Assembly (NCBI RefSeq): GCF_009649685.1
Contig: NZ_WJPK01000002.1
Coordinates: 536,202-600,201, forward strand
DNA from: Flavobacteriaceae bacterium EG-1
GTDB lineage: Bacteria; Bacteroidota; Bacteroidia; Flavobacteriales; Flavobacteriaceae
Reading direction: 5' to 3'
DNA length: 64,000 bases
The number at the start of each line of letters is the position of its first letter. Within the stretch, counting starts at the first letter, position 1. The notes beneath the pieces were generated by a model. The model saw nothing but the letters and a program-made list of their open reading frames with translations. It was not told the DNA's origin and ran no database searches. The position numbers and the translations under genes were made by a program. Shown one piece after another: positions 1-8,573 of the stretch.

Positions 1-2460
1 CTAGGTATACAAAAAAAAGCCGTTAACGTACTTGACGGATTATCTGCAGAAACTTTTAAAAAAACGGGATCTAGTAATGTTGCCAGTGCAATTAAGGCAG
101 TACCTGGAGTTTCGGTACAAGGAGGCAAATATGTATACGTAAGAGGTTTGGGAGACCGGTATACTAAATCTATTTTAAACGGTGTGGATATCCCTGGCCT
201 AGACCCTGATAGAAATACTATACAATTAGATATTTTCCCTACAAATATTATTGATAATGTTTTGGTTCTTAAATCAGCTTCTGCAGAATTACCGGCAGAT
301 TTCACAGGTGGTATCGTAAATATCATTACTAAAGACTATCCTTCTAAAAAAGAACATACCATTTCTATAAGTGGCACTTACAACCCTAATATGCACTTTA
401 ATAGTGATTTTTTAAACTATGAAGGCAGTAAAACAGATTTTCTAGGTTTTGATAGTGGTCGAAGAGATGTTCCTATCAATGTAAACCAAGACATACCAAG
501 TACATCTGCTTTCGATTCTAGGTTAACGACTATTACAAATAGTTTTAGCCCAACATTAGCTGCAATGAAAAGTAGTAATGGCATGGACTATAGTGTTGGG
601 TTTACCACTGGAAACCAATATATAGTTGGTAAGGAAGAGACAAACCGTCTTGGATTCTTGGCGTCGGTATCTTACAAGAATAGTACAACGTATTATGATG
701 ATGCTCAAAACAATTTTTATAGAAGAAATTCTGACACTTCAATAAATGAGCTTGAAACTTTTAGAACGCAAAGAGGTAATATTGGAACAAACAACGTATT
801 GGTTAGTGGCTTGATAGGTACTTCTTTTAAAACAGAACGTTCTAAATACAAACTAAACCTTTTACATTTACAAAATGGAGAGTCTACAGCAGGTATATTT
901 AGCCAAACGCTAAACTTTACCGATTTTGTAAATTTCTCTAAAGACAACCTAGAGTACACCCAACGTTCCATAACAAACGCATTATTATCTGGTACGCATA
1001 CCAATGAGGATGCTACTTGGACAACAGAGTGGGCACTTTCACCAACACTTTCCAGAATTGAAGACAAAGATATACGTACGACTTCATTTCAGGTAGAAGA
1101 CGGTGTTTCTTCTATCCCTCAAAACAACCAGCCCAAAAGAATTTGGAGAGATTTAGAGGAGGTTAATGGTGTAGCAAAATTAGATTTAACGAAAAGATAT
1201 CAAATCAACGAAAAAGATGCTAAGTTAAAATTTGGCGCTTATGGGTCTTACAAAGCTAGAGATTTTGGTATTATCAATTTTGAAATAGAAAGTAATGCCT
1301 CTACTCTAATATATGATGGAATGGCAGACAATATTTTAAAAGACGAAAACCTATGGACTACTGCTAATCCAGTTGGTTCGTTTATCGATCCAGACATCTC
1401 AATAAGTGAACCGGCCAACTCATATGAAGCGGTTCAGCAGAATATTGCAGGTTATGTTTCCAATGAATTTAAACTAGGAACTAAATTAAGAACGGTACTA
1501 GGACTAAGAATGGAAAAGTTTGAAACTAAATATACAGGAGAAGATAACCGCGATGCTAGTGATCCACAAAAGGTAATTTATGATAATGAATCAATTATAG
1601 ACGAGTTTGATTTCTTTCCTACCGCTAATTTAATTTATGAATTAACGGAACAAGTTAACCTAAGAGGCTCTTTTGCTAGAACTACTGCTAGGCCTTCGTT
1701 TAAAGAGGCCTCTATAGCTAAGATTTTTGACCCCTTATCCAACAATACTTTTATAGGTAATATCGACTTACTACCAACATACATCAATAATTTTGATGTG
1801 CGTGCAGAATGGTTTGGGGAAAATGCGGAAATGATAGCTATTAGTGGTTTTTACAAAAAATTCAAGGATCCAATTGAACTTACTTATTTTGAATCTTCAA
1901 CGGATAATTTCCAGCCGCAAAATCTTGGAGATGCCGATGTACTTGGTGTAGAAATTGAAGTTCGTAAAAATTTAGGGTTTGTAGCTGCTGCTCTTAACAA
2001 TTTTAGTTTTAATGTAAATACTTCAATTATAAAATCTACCCAAATATATAGTGAGCAAGAACGCAACCTAAGAACATTAGGTTTAAGGGATGGTGAAACT
2101 TTAGGTGAAGATCGAGAACTACAAGGGCAATCACCGTTTTTAATTAATGCTGGTTTAAGTTATGAAGGTGAAGAAAACAACCTTCAAATTCGCCTATCCT
2201 ATAATGTACAGGGCAAAACACTGCAGGTTGTAGGAAACGGTTTTGCACCAGATGTATATACCATGCCATATAACAATCTTAATTTTAACCTATCTAAAGC
2301 TTTCGGAGAAAACAATAACCAAAGTATAAATTTCAAGGTTACTAATTTATTAGGTGATGATGTATTAAGTGAGTATGAGTCGTTTGGTGCAACTAACAAA
2401 ATATTTTCTTTAAGAAGCCCGGGAACGGCATTTTCTTTAGGATATAGTATTAAGTTTTAA
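1..2460 (+). CDS. TonB-dependent receptor (5' end outside window)
   Basis: Outer-membrane TonB-dependent receptor that imports a ligand using TonB-ExbBD energy. The frame is open from base 1, so the gene begins upstream. The first visible residues already belong to the plug domain (NVLDGLSAETF, then VPGVSVQGG and YVRGLGDRY). The rest is a beta-barrel rich in alternating aromatic residues, ending in the terminal aromatic strand SLGYSIKF. An ATG-free TTG at base 148 is not the true start. The substrate cannot be read from the sequence. Its neighbours are a phosphate porin and a PitA transporter, and Pho-box-like repeats follow it, so a role in uptake of phosphate or organic phosphate is my inference. 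A strong terminator follows the stop. Confidence 0.92.
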   Translation, partial: LGIQKKAVNVLDGLSAETFKKTGSSNVASAIKAVPGVSVQGGKYVYVRGLGDRYTKSILNGVDIPGLDPDRNTIQLDIFPTNIIDNVLVLKSASAELPADFTGGIVNIITKDYPSKKEHTISISGTYNPNMHFNSDFLNYEGSKTDFLGFDSGRRDVPINVNQDIPSTSAFDSRLTTITNSFSPTLAAMKSSNGMDYSVGFTTGNQYIVGKEETNRLGFLASVSYKNSTTYYDDAQNNFYRRNSDTSINELETFRTQRGNIGTNNVLVSGLIGTSFKTERSKYKLNLLHLQNGESTAGIFSQTLNFTDFVNFSKDNLEYTQRSITNALLSGTHTNEDATWTTEWALSPTLSRIEDKDIRTTSFQVEDGVSSIPQNNQPKRIWRDLEEVNGVAKLDLTKRYQINEKDAKLKFGAYGSYKARDFGIINFEIESNASTLIYDGMADNILKDENLWTTANPVGSFIDPDISISEPANSYEAVQQNIAGYVSNEFKLGTKLRTVLGLRMEKFETKYTGEDNRDASDPQKVIYDNESIIDEFDFFPTANLIYELTEQVNLRGSFARTTARPSFKEASIAKIFDPLSNNTFIGNIDLLPTYINNFDVRAEWFGENAEMIAISGFYKKFKDPIELTYFESSTDNFQPQNLGDADVLGVEIEVRKNLGFVAAALNNFSFNVNTSIIKSTQIYSEQERNLRTLGLRDGETLGEDRELQGQSPFLINAGLSYEGEENNLQIRLSYNVQGKTLQVVGNGFAPDVYTMPYNNLNFNLSKAFGENNNQSINFKVTNLLGDDVLSEYESFGATNKIFSLRSPGTAFSLGYSIKF

Positions 2461-2480
2461 AAAGAGTACTCATGTTATTT

Positions 2481-2513
2481 AAAACACCCTTACACATTAG
2501 TAAGGGTGTTTTT
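2481..2513 (+). terminator. Rho-independent terminator after the TonB receptor
   Basis: A perfect 13-bp inverted repeat (2481-2493 with 2500-2512) encloses a 6-base loop and runs into a T-tract. It lies 20 bases after the receptor stop and separates it from the Pho-box-like array that drives the next gene. Confidence 0.85.
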
Positions 2514-2535
2514 ATTTGTAAGCAAGTACACTCCT

Positions 2536-2601
2536 TAACCTTTTTACAACTTACTAGTAACTTATACCTAACATTAACTTTACATTCAAGAACTTTCTTT
2601 G
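2536..2601 (+). promoter_or_regulatory. Pho-box-like array A (five 11-bp units) plus -7 element
   Basis: Five consecutive 11-bp units start at 2536, 2547, 2558, 2569 and 2580. They begin TAACCTT, CAACTTA, TAACTTA, TAACATT and TTACATT. A 7-bp conserved part plus 4 variable bases is the geometry of OmpR-family PhoB boxes. A near-consensus Bacteroidota -7 element, TTTCTTTG (2594-2601, one mismatch to TAnnTTTG), follows directly, and the ATG lies at 2622. The repeat pattern is seen directly; binding by PhoB is inferred from the phosphate-transport neighbours. Confidence 0.6.
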
Positions 2602-2621
2602 TCTTCCAATATTTTTATCTC

Positions 2622-3005
2622 ATGAAAAGAATTTTAGCATTAGTGGTTTTTCTTGTTTCTTCGAGCGTATTTGCGCAAGAAGGAGCTATTAGGGGTACTA
2701 TTCTAGATCAAGAAATGAATAACGAACCATTTTTGTTTGCTAACATTTCGCTAAAGGGAGACAATCTCAGTAAGCAAACAAATCTTTTTGGAAATTTTGA
2801 AATCAATAATGTTAAACCAGGAGACTATATTGTTCAGATTAGCTTTGCAGGCTATAATACCAAAGAGGTTCCTGTACAGGTTACAGCAGATAATATTACC
2901 GAAATACAAGAAACATTATCAGCTATCACTTTTGAATTTGATGAGACTTTACTCAACTCAAAAGAAAGTAAAAAGATAGCAGTGAATACAATTAGTTCGA
3001 AGTGA
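2622..3005 (+). CDS. Secreted CarboxypepD_reg-like domain protein
   Basis: A 127-residue protein with a signal peptide (MKRILALVVFLVSSSVFAQ) followed by one carboxypeptidase-regulatory-like beta-sandwich (about residues 21-100; GAIRGTILD, FGNFEINNVKPGDY, ISFAGY). This domain normally forms the N-terminal extension of TonB receptors in this phylum; here it stands alone without plug or barrel. The remaining 27 residues are polar. The frame is open back to 2472, but that longer start lies in the previous terminator. The ATG at 2622 fits the signal peptide and sits just after a -7 element. It is probably periplasmic or on the outer membrane. The function is unknown; a link to phosphate stress is inferred from the repeat array upstream. 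Confidence 0.8.
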   Translation: MKRILALVVFLVSSSVFAQEGAIRGTILDQEMNNEPFLFANISLKGDNLSKQTNLFGNFEINNVKPGDYIVQISFAGYNTKEVPVQVTADNITEIQETLSAITFEFDETLLNSKESKKIAVNTISSK

Positions 3006-3023
3006 TAATTAAAATATATAAAT

Positions 3024-3060
3024 AAAAAAATCCGACAGCTAAAAACTGTCGGATTTTTTT
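3024..3060. terminator. Bidirectional terminator between convergent genes
   Basis: The stem tccgacag/ctgtcgga has A-run and T-run flanks on both sides. It lies between the stop of the CarboxypepD_reg-like gene (+) and the stop of the MORN gene (-) and can serve both. Confidence 0.85.
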
Positions 3061-3078
3061 ATCTCGTGCGTTCTAATT

Positions 3079-3435
3079 TCAATTCTTAGTTACACGGACT
3101 GAATTTTCTTTATTAACAACACTAGCAATTGCATTGTTACTAAATTCAACTTCTTTTAAGGTACCGTCGTTCCAAAAATTCCATTTACCAGTTTTCATTC
3201 CATTAACATATGCACCTTCCGAAACTTTTTCACCATTTTCATCATAGCTTATCCAATCACCATGTAATTTTTTATCCAAATTAAAAGTGCCTTGTTGACT
3301 AATTTCACCATTTTCATGATAATATGTTGCTTCTATTAAGTTTGTTTCATTATTCAGTTTCATCTCCTTCTCTTTCTGAGCAAATGCAGTTGTAGAAACC
3401 AAAATTGCGGCAAGAATTATGTATATATTTTTCAT
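3079..3435 (-). CDS. MORN-repeat protein, YwqK-like
   Basis: A 118-residue exported protein. A signal peptide (MKNIYIILAAILVSTTAFAQ) precedes MORN-type repeats with the G-x-W pattern (GDWISYDENGEKVSEGAY, GKWNFWNDG). Such proteins are often auto-annotated as YwqK-family antitoxins, but no toxin partner is seen here and the signal peptide argues for a periplasmic or surface location. An ATG three codons upstream (3444) is possible; I chose 3435 because it gives a canonical signal peptide. It is convergent with the CarboxypepD_reg-like gene and divergent from the porin. No specific function can be assigned. Confidence 0.75.
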   Translation of the reverse strand: MKNIYIILAAILVSTTAFAQKEKEMKLNNETNLIEATYYHENGEISQQGTFNLDKKLHGDWISYDENGEKVSEGAYVNGMKTGKWNFWNDGTLKEVEFSNNAIASVVNKENSVRVTKN

Positions 3436-3482
3436 TTCTATCATCTTAAATTATAAATTATAAAATAAAGTTACGAATTAGA

Positions 3483-3526
3483 TAACCTTTATACAACTTT
3501 TTCGTAACATTAAATTTACATTACAA
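3483..3526 (+). promoter_or_regulatory. Pho-box-like array B (four 11-bp units)
   Basis: Units start at 3483, 3494, 3505 and 3516 and begin TAACCTT, CAACTTT, TAACATT and TTACATT, in perfect 11-bp register. They match units 1, 2, 4 and 5 of array A, as if one 11-bp unit was lost or gained. The array points to the right, away from the MORN gene, yet no gene starts within 280 bases on that side. A weak -7 candidate TAATATTG lies at 3532-3539. Confidence 0.55.
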
Positions 3527-3753
3527 ACGTTTAATATTGATTTTTAGTGTGTTACAAAATAATAATTTAAAAGATATTATGTATTTAATCGGTATTAATA
3601 ACAAATATTATTACACAACTAACTTATCAATATAACACTAAATCAATCATTTAGGCTTTTAATTAGACTAAAACCCAAGCTCCATACATTTCTTTAAGTA
3701 AATCAATTAATATTTTAATTTTCAACTTTCGATGTAGTTACTTAATAATTATC

Positions 3754-3775
3754 TAACATTAAATTAACTTTGAAA
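3754..3775 (+). promoter_or_regulatory. Pho-box-like pair C and porin promoter
   Basis: Two 11-bp units, TAACATTAAAT (3754) and TAACTTTGAAA (3765), lie 36 bases before the porin ATG. The second contains a perfect Bacteroidota -7 element TAACTTTG (3765-3772). A weaker unit beginning TAATAAT lies exactly 11 bases upstream at 3743. Activation under phosphate limitation is inferred. Confidence 0.6.
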
Positions 3776-3810
3776 AAATCTCTATTGATATCATTCGTAC
3801 AATACCTCAA

Positions 3811-5007
3811 ATGAAACTCAAGTATAATATTCTTGGATTACTTCTATTATTCCTTCTTAATTCTCTAGCTCAAGAAACGAAAACTCCAACTTTTGGGAAT
3901 GGGGTATTTAATCTCGTGGGAAAAGATAGCACTTGGACTATGAAGGTAGGTGCCAGAATGCAATTTCTTACTAAAGTCAATTGGGATCAAAATGAAGATA
4001 GTGGTTTCGAAAATCTACAGCAAGATTTTTCAATCCGCAGGGCACGTGTGAAATTTGATGGATTTGCTTATTCACCTAAACTCAAATATAAAATAGAGCT
4101 AGGAGTATCAAACAGGGATATTTCTGGTGCTTCTGAATTTACAAGCAATTCTCCTAGATATATACTAGACGGAGTACTTATGTGGAATTTCTACGGGAAT
4201 TTTGAATTTTGGATGGGACAAACCAAACTCCCCGGGAATATTGAAAGGGTAATTTCATCTGGCAACTTACAACAGGTAAATCGCTCTTTGTTAAACAGCA
4301 ATTTTACCATAGACAGAGACCAAGGCATTCAAATTAGACATCTCTTTAATCTCACAGAAAATTTCATAATTAAAGAGAAATTGGCAATCTCACAAGGAGA
4401 AGGAAGAAACATCACTAGTGGTAATCTTGGAGGTTTACAGCATACCGCCCGCTTAGAGTTTTTTCCATTCGGTGACTTTAGGGCATATATTGCCAGTGAC
4501 CTAAAACGAATTATAAGTCCAAAATTAATGCTAGCCGTTACTTTAGACCATAATAAAGATGCCGTAAAAACGCGAAGCAATCAAGGCACATATATGATAA
4601 ACGATATTGGTTTTTTCGAAACCGATATTAATACCATATTCGTAGATGTTATGTTTAAATATTTAGGCTACGCTTTTATGGCAGAATTTGCCCACCGAGA
4701 TGCTACTGATCCATTAGCTAAAAATTCTGATGGCTCGCTTACGGGAGATATTGTACAAATAGGTAATGGACTAAACCTACAAACTGGATATTTATTACGT
4801 AACAATTGGGAAGTTTCTGGTAGGTTCACAAATATTGATTTCGACAAAACTATTACGGGTTTAAGCACGCAAAACCAGTACACATTAGGACTTTCTAAGT
4901 ATATTGTAGGTCATAAATTAAAAATACAAACGGATTTTAGTTATTTAGCTGAAGAGATTAATAAAGACGAATTAATGTGGAGATTACAAGTTGATATTCA
5001 CTTTTAA
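3811..5007 (+). CDS. Phosphate-selective porin, OprP/OprO-like
   Basis: A 398-residue outer-membrane porin of the OprO/OprP family, allowing passive entry of phosphate or polyphosphate. The signal peptide ends near LNSLAQ. The family hallmark FSIRRARVKFDG, followed by a long stretch of alternating beta strands, is present at about residues 74-85. The protein ends in strand LQVDIHF with a terminal Phe, as expected for barrel assembly. Length is normal for the family. A perfect -7 element overlaps a Pho-box-like repeat upstream, and a PitA-type transporter follows in the same direction after its own repeat pair. Porin family is secure; phosphate specificity is inferred from family and context. 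Confidence 0.9.
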   Translation: MKLKYNILGLLLLFLLNSLAQETKTPTFGNGVFNLVGKDSTWTMKVGARMQFLTKVNWDQNEDSGFENLQQDFSIRRARVKFDGFAYSPKLKYKIELGVSNRDISGASEFTSNSPRYILDGVLMWNFYGNFEFWMGQTKLPGNIERVISSGNLQQVNRSLLNSNFTIDRDQGIQIRHLFNLTENFIIKEKLAISQGEGRNITSGNLGGLQHTARLEFFPFGDFRAYIASDLKRIISPKLMLAVTLDHNKDAVKTRSNQGTYMINDIGFFETDINTIFVDVMFKYLGYAFMAEFAHRDATDPLAKNSDGSLTGDIVQIGNGLNLQTGYLLRNNWEVSGRFTNIDFDKTITGLSTQNQYTLGLSKYIVGHKLKIQTDFSYLAEEINKDELMWRLQVDIHF

Positions 5008-5011
5008 AATA

Positions 5012-5055
5012 TAACCTTTAGATAACATTGTAACAAGAACTGTTATGGATATTTG
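5012..5055 (+). promoter_or_regulatory. Pho-box-like pair D before the phosphate transporter
   Basis: Units TAACCTTTAGA (5012-5022) and TAACATTGTAA (5023-5033) are adjacent and in 11-bp register. A near-consensus -7 element GATATTTG lies at 5048-5055 (one mismatch), 23 bases before the ATG. The transporter therefore probably has its own inducible promoter besides read-through from the porin. Confidence 0.55.
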
Positions 5056-5078
5056 CCAACTATTTCTTGAGTTCACTT

Positions 5079-7379
5079 ATGGATAATTTTTACTTATTAA
5101 TGATTGTTGCTCTTGTGGCTCTTGCAATTGCAGATTTAGTTGTTGGGGTTAGTAACGACGCGGTAAATTTTTTAAACTCTGCAATTGGCTCAAAAGCTAT
5201 TTCCTTTAAAACAATAATGATTGTTGCCAGCTTAGGCATTGGTTTTGGAGCAATTTTTTCAAGTGGCATGATGGAAGTAGCTCGTAAGGGAATTTTTAAC
5301 CCAGGCGAATTCTATTTTGATGAAATCATGTTCATTTTTATGGCAGTAATGATAACCGATATCTTACTGCTCGATTTCTTCAATACCTTAGGAATGCCCA
5401 CCTCTACTACAGTATCTATTGTATTTGAACTTTTGGGCGCTGCAGTGGCCATGGCACTAATTAAAATTGGTGCTGATAGTGGAAATTTTTCAGATGTTGT
5501 AAATTATATAAACACCAACAAAGCCACTGAAATTATAATAGGAATACTACTCTCGGTTGTAGTTGCCTTTTCGATAGGTGCAATTGTACAATGGTTATCG
5601 CGGTTATTATTGACATTTAATTACGGAAAAAAACCCAAATGGGTCGGTGCACTTTTTGGAGGTCTGGCTCTAGCTGCGATTACCTACTTTATTTTAATGA
5701 AGGGCATTAAAGGAACTGCATTTGCTAATGAGAATCTTGCCTCCTTAGATGGACAAACAATAAAAGACTTTTTAGAATCATATTGGTTCGTGATTTCAGG
5801 CACCAGTTTTGTGTTTTGGTCAATACTATCTTATGTTTTAGTTGAATTTTTTAAAACCAATATTTATAAACTAATTATTGGAGTTGGAACTTTTGCACTT
5901 GCACTAGCTTTTGCTGGTAACGACTTGGTCAATTTTATTGGTGTACCTATTGCCGCATGGCAATCATACGAGGCATGGTTAATTTCAGGAGTAGACCCAT
6001 CTGAATTCAGTATGGAAATACTCGCTTCAAAAGTACCTACTCCTACTTTAATGCTTTTATTCGCAGGAATCATAATGATTGCAACACTTTGGTTTTCTAA
6101 CAAAGCAAAAGGTGTTGTAAAAACATCTATAGATTTATCTAGCCAAAGTGAAACTAAAGAGCGTTTTCAACCTAATTTTCTTTCTCGAGGATTGGTTCGT
6201 GCTTCTATTGCAATAGCTCAATATACTGGCACAATAATTCCTAAACCATGGAAGGCTTCTATTGATAAACAATTTGAAAAACCGGTTATTGCTTTATCAA
6301 AAGACAAGGTACATGAATTACCTGCCTTTGATCTTGTTAGAGCAGCAGTTAATTTAATGGTTGCCGGAATCTTAATTTCAATAGCTACATCATACAAACT
6401 TCCACTTTCTACAACCTATGTAACTTTTATGGTTGCTATGGGTTCATCTCTTGCCGATAGAGCATGGGGTGCAGAAAGCGCCGTATACCGTGTTGCTGGT
6501 GTGTTAAATGTAATTGGCGGTTGGTTTATGACTGCAATTATTGCCTTTATTGCTTCAGGAGCAATTCTGTCTTTAATTAGTTTCGGTAAAGGTGCTGCAA
6601 TTGCAATCCTATTATTTGTTGCTATATTATTATTAGCAAGAAATTATATTAATTATAACAAAAAATCAAAAGAAATAAAAGAAGAGGACCAACTGCAACG
6701 AGCTGAAAGCAGCTCAATTCAAGGTGTTATTGAAGAAAGTGCAACGAATATCTCAACAGTTATTAAGCGCACTAATAAAATATATACCAATGCTATTAAT
6801 GGTCTTGCAACACAAGATTTAAATCTTCTTAAAAAGAACAAAAAACAAGGTGCAAAACTCTCAGATGAAATAGACGGTCTTCGTGATCATATTTTCTATT
6901 TTATTAAAAATTTAGATGAAGCCAGTGTTGGTGCAAGTAACTTCTATATTAATGCTTTAGCGCATTTAACAGATATATCTCAATCTTTAGAATACATTGG
7001 TAAGGTTAGTCACAAACATGTGTACAATAACCATAAAAAATTAAAATACAATCAAATTAAAGAGTTAAAGGAAATCGATCATAAACTAGATGAGATTTTT
7101 ACTAAAACTCAGAAGGCATTTGATGCACATTCCTTTGAGCAAATTGGTGAAATCTTAGGAGGTAAACAAGAATTATTTGATCTTGTTTCACAGAAAATAG
7201 CTAAGCAAATTGCTCGAACTAGGACAGAAGAATCTAGCCCAAAAAATACCACGCTATATTTTTCAATTTTGCTAGAAACTAAAGACCTTCTTACCTCAAC
7301 TACAAATCTGTTAGAGCAGTATTATCAAGAACATGATAGTAGCATTCCGCCTGCAAAACTAACAATTCCTGAAGAGTAA
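5079..7379 (+). CDS. PitA-type phosphate permease fused to a PhoU-like domain
   Basis: A 766-residue inner-membrane inorganic phosphate transporter. The two signature GxxNDxxN motifs of the Pit family are present: GVSNDAVN at residues 23-30 and AGNDLVNF in the second half, each followed by hydrophobic helices. After about residue 540 the protein becomes soluble and charged, with a helical PhoU/DUF47-like domain that probably tunes transport. This fused form is common in Bacteroidota. A TTG 12 bases upstream (5067) keeps frame, but the ATG at 5079 is the natural start. It follows the porin, so together they take phosphate across both membranes. Confidence 0.93.
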   Translation: MDNFYLLMIVALVALAIADLVVGVSNDAVNFLNSAIGSKAISFKTIMIVASLGIGFGAIFSSGMMEVARKGIFNPGEFYFDEIMFIFMAVMITDILLLDFFNTLGMPTSTTVSIVFELLGAAVAMALIKIGADSGNFSDVVNYINTNKATEIIIGILLSVVVAFSIGAIVQWLSRLLLTFNYGKKPKWVGALFGGLALAAITYFILMKGIKGTAFANENLASLDGQTIKDFLESYWFVISGTSFVFWSILSYVLVEFFKTNIYKLIIGVGTFALALAFAGNDLVNFIGVPIAAWQSYEAWLISGVDPSEFSMEILASKVPTPTLMLLFAGIIMIATLWFSNKAKGVVKTSIDLSSQSETKERFQPNFLSRGLVRASIAIAQYTGTIIPKPWKASIDKQFEKPVIALSKDKVHELPAFDLVRAAVNLMVAGILISIATSYKLPLSTTYVTFMVAMGSSLADRAWGAESAVYRVAGVLNVIGGWFMTAIIAFIASGAILSLISFGKGAAIAILLFVAILLLARNYINYNKKSKEIKEEDQLQRAESSSIQGVIEESATNISTVIKRTNKIYTNAINGLATQDLNLLKKNKKQGAKLSDEIDGLRDHIFYFIKNLDEASVGASNFYINALAHLTDISQSLEYIGKVSHKHVYNNHKKLKYNQIKELKEIDHKLDEIFTKTQKAFDAHSFEQIGEILGGKQELFDLVSQKIAKQIARTRTEESSPKNTTLYFSILLETKDLLTSTTNLLEQYYQEHDSSIPPAKLTIPEE

Positions 7380-7514
7380 CATTCTTTTAATTTTGTAAAA
7401 TTCTAAATGCCAAAAGGTTGTAAATTCTTATTATTGGATGATTAGCACTTCGTTTCAGCGAAAAAATATCACTTTTTAAAGAATTGTGCGTTAACATAGC
7501 AAACCCAAATCGCT

Positions 7515-8462
7515 ATGCTTTTTTTACTTAAACGTCCAATTTCTATTTCATCTTTGCTATTTTGTATAATACTAACCTCATGTAGTAAGGATAATGAAAC
7601 AGTAATTGCCCCTGAAATTGAAACAGATAATATTGCAAGGGCAACTGCCAAAAAGTTATATGAAGATTATTATTTAGCTTCAAAAACAATTGCCTCGGAC
7701 CAACAATGGAACGGAGATACTGGTAATTGTAATGCTGGCTCATTAGCCGAAGGGACAAAATCAAAAATTTTTCAACGCGTGCATTATTTTAGGTTAGCAG
7801 TTGGATTAAATAACACACTAACTGAAAATACGGATCAAAGTTCTAAAGCACAAGAAGCAGCGTTAATGATGAAAAGTAATCAAGAACTTAATCATTTTCC
7901 ACCCTCTAGCTGGTCTTGCTACACTGAAGACGGGAGCGAAGCAGCTGGAAAATCAAATTTGGCTATGTCTAAAAACGCTGAAGCTGTTGACCTTTATATT
8001 AGCGAACCTGGAAGTGCAAATGGCCCTGTAGGACATAGAAGATGGTTATTATGGCCTAGACTTAAATCAATAGGGGTAGGGAATACAGATAATTCTAACG
8101 TCATATGGGTAGTAGGCAATTCTGGCTCAGCACCTGCAGATGAACCCGGTTTTATTGCATGGCCCCCAGCCGAATATGTTCCGAACAATTTAGTTTACCC
8201 TAGATGGTCATTTTCTATTAAAGGTGCCGACTTTAGTCAGACTACTATTGCTATGGTTGATGAAGTGGGAAATTCTATAGCAATAAGTATGGAAGATTTA
8301 AATACAGTATATGGTGACCCAACAATAGTTTGGGTTCCTCAAGGAATTAACACTAATGCAACTGAAGATCAAGCTTATAAGGTTAATTTAACTAATGTAG
8401 AAATAAACGGAGAACTTGAAGATTTTGAATATAATGTAATTCTTTTTAACCCAAATCTCTAA
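7515..8462 (+). CDS. CAP-domain (SCP-like) lipoprotein
   Basis: A 315-residue secreted lipoprotein. The N-terminal hydrophobic segment ends in lipobox LTSC, followed by Ser-Lys-Asp. The body matches a CAP/SCP-like extracellular domain: an N-terminal helix with RVHYFRLAVGL, then HFPPSSWSCY and VGHRRWLLWPRL, where the His and Arg-rich segments form the CAP cavity. Two cysteines (NCNAG and SWSCY) could form a disulfide. The C-terminal part is beta-rich. CAP proteins have varied roles, so no substrate is proposed. The gene stands alone between the phosphate region and the SpoIIAA-like gene. Confidence 0.78.
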   Translation: MLFLLKRPISISSLLFCIILTSCSKDNETVIAPEIETDNIARATAKKLYEDYYLASKTIASDQQWNGDTGNCNAGSLAEGTKSKIFQRVHYFRLAVGLNNTLTENTDQSSKAQEAALMMKSNQELNHFPPSSWSCYTEDGSEAAGKSNLAMSKNAEAVDLYISEPGSANGPVGHRRWLLWPRLKSIGVGNTDNSNVIWVVGNSGSAPADEPGFIAWPPAEYVPNNLVYPRWSFSIKGADFSQTTIAMVDEVGNSIAISMEDLNTVYGDPTIVWVPQGINTNATEDQAYKVNLTNVEINGELEDFEYNVILFNPNL

Positions 8463-8573
8463 TTCTACAGACAATACACATTGTAATTAATCATGAAGAA
8501 ATCAAATTAAACTGCTGCCATTTAGTTACTGTAAATAGGAATATTGTATATTTCACGAGGCATTTATTACATC

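Larger units (their letters stand above)
3445..3810. other. Gene-free regulatory interval before the porin
   Basis: About 365 bases with no credible ORF. It contains two Pho-box-like arrays, B (3483-3526) and C with a promoter (3754-3775), listed separately. The stretch between them (3530-3740) is AT-rich without clear structure. It could be a long leader for the porin or a short non-coding transcript started next to array B. Confidence 0.5.

Noticed and set aside
2472-2621. Upstream extension of the CarboxypepD_reg-like gene to an ATG at 2472
   Set aside because: It would include the terminator and the repeat array as coding sequence; the ATG at 2622 gives a clean signal peptide after a -7 element.
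3079-3435. YwqK-like protein as antitoxin of a toxin-antitoxin pair
   Set aside because: It has a signal peptide and no small toxin gene adjacent; the label comes from shared MORN repeats only.
5067-5078. TTG start of the phosphate transporter
   Set aside because: The ATG at 5079 is in frame and is followed directly by the first membrane helix.
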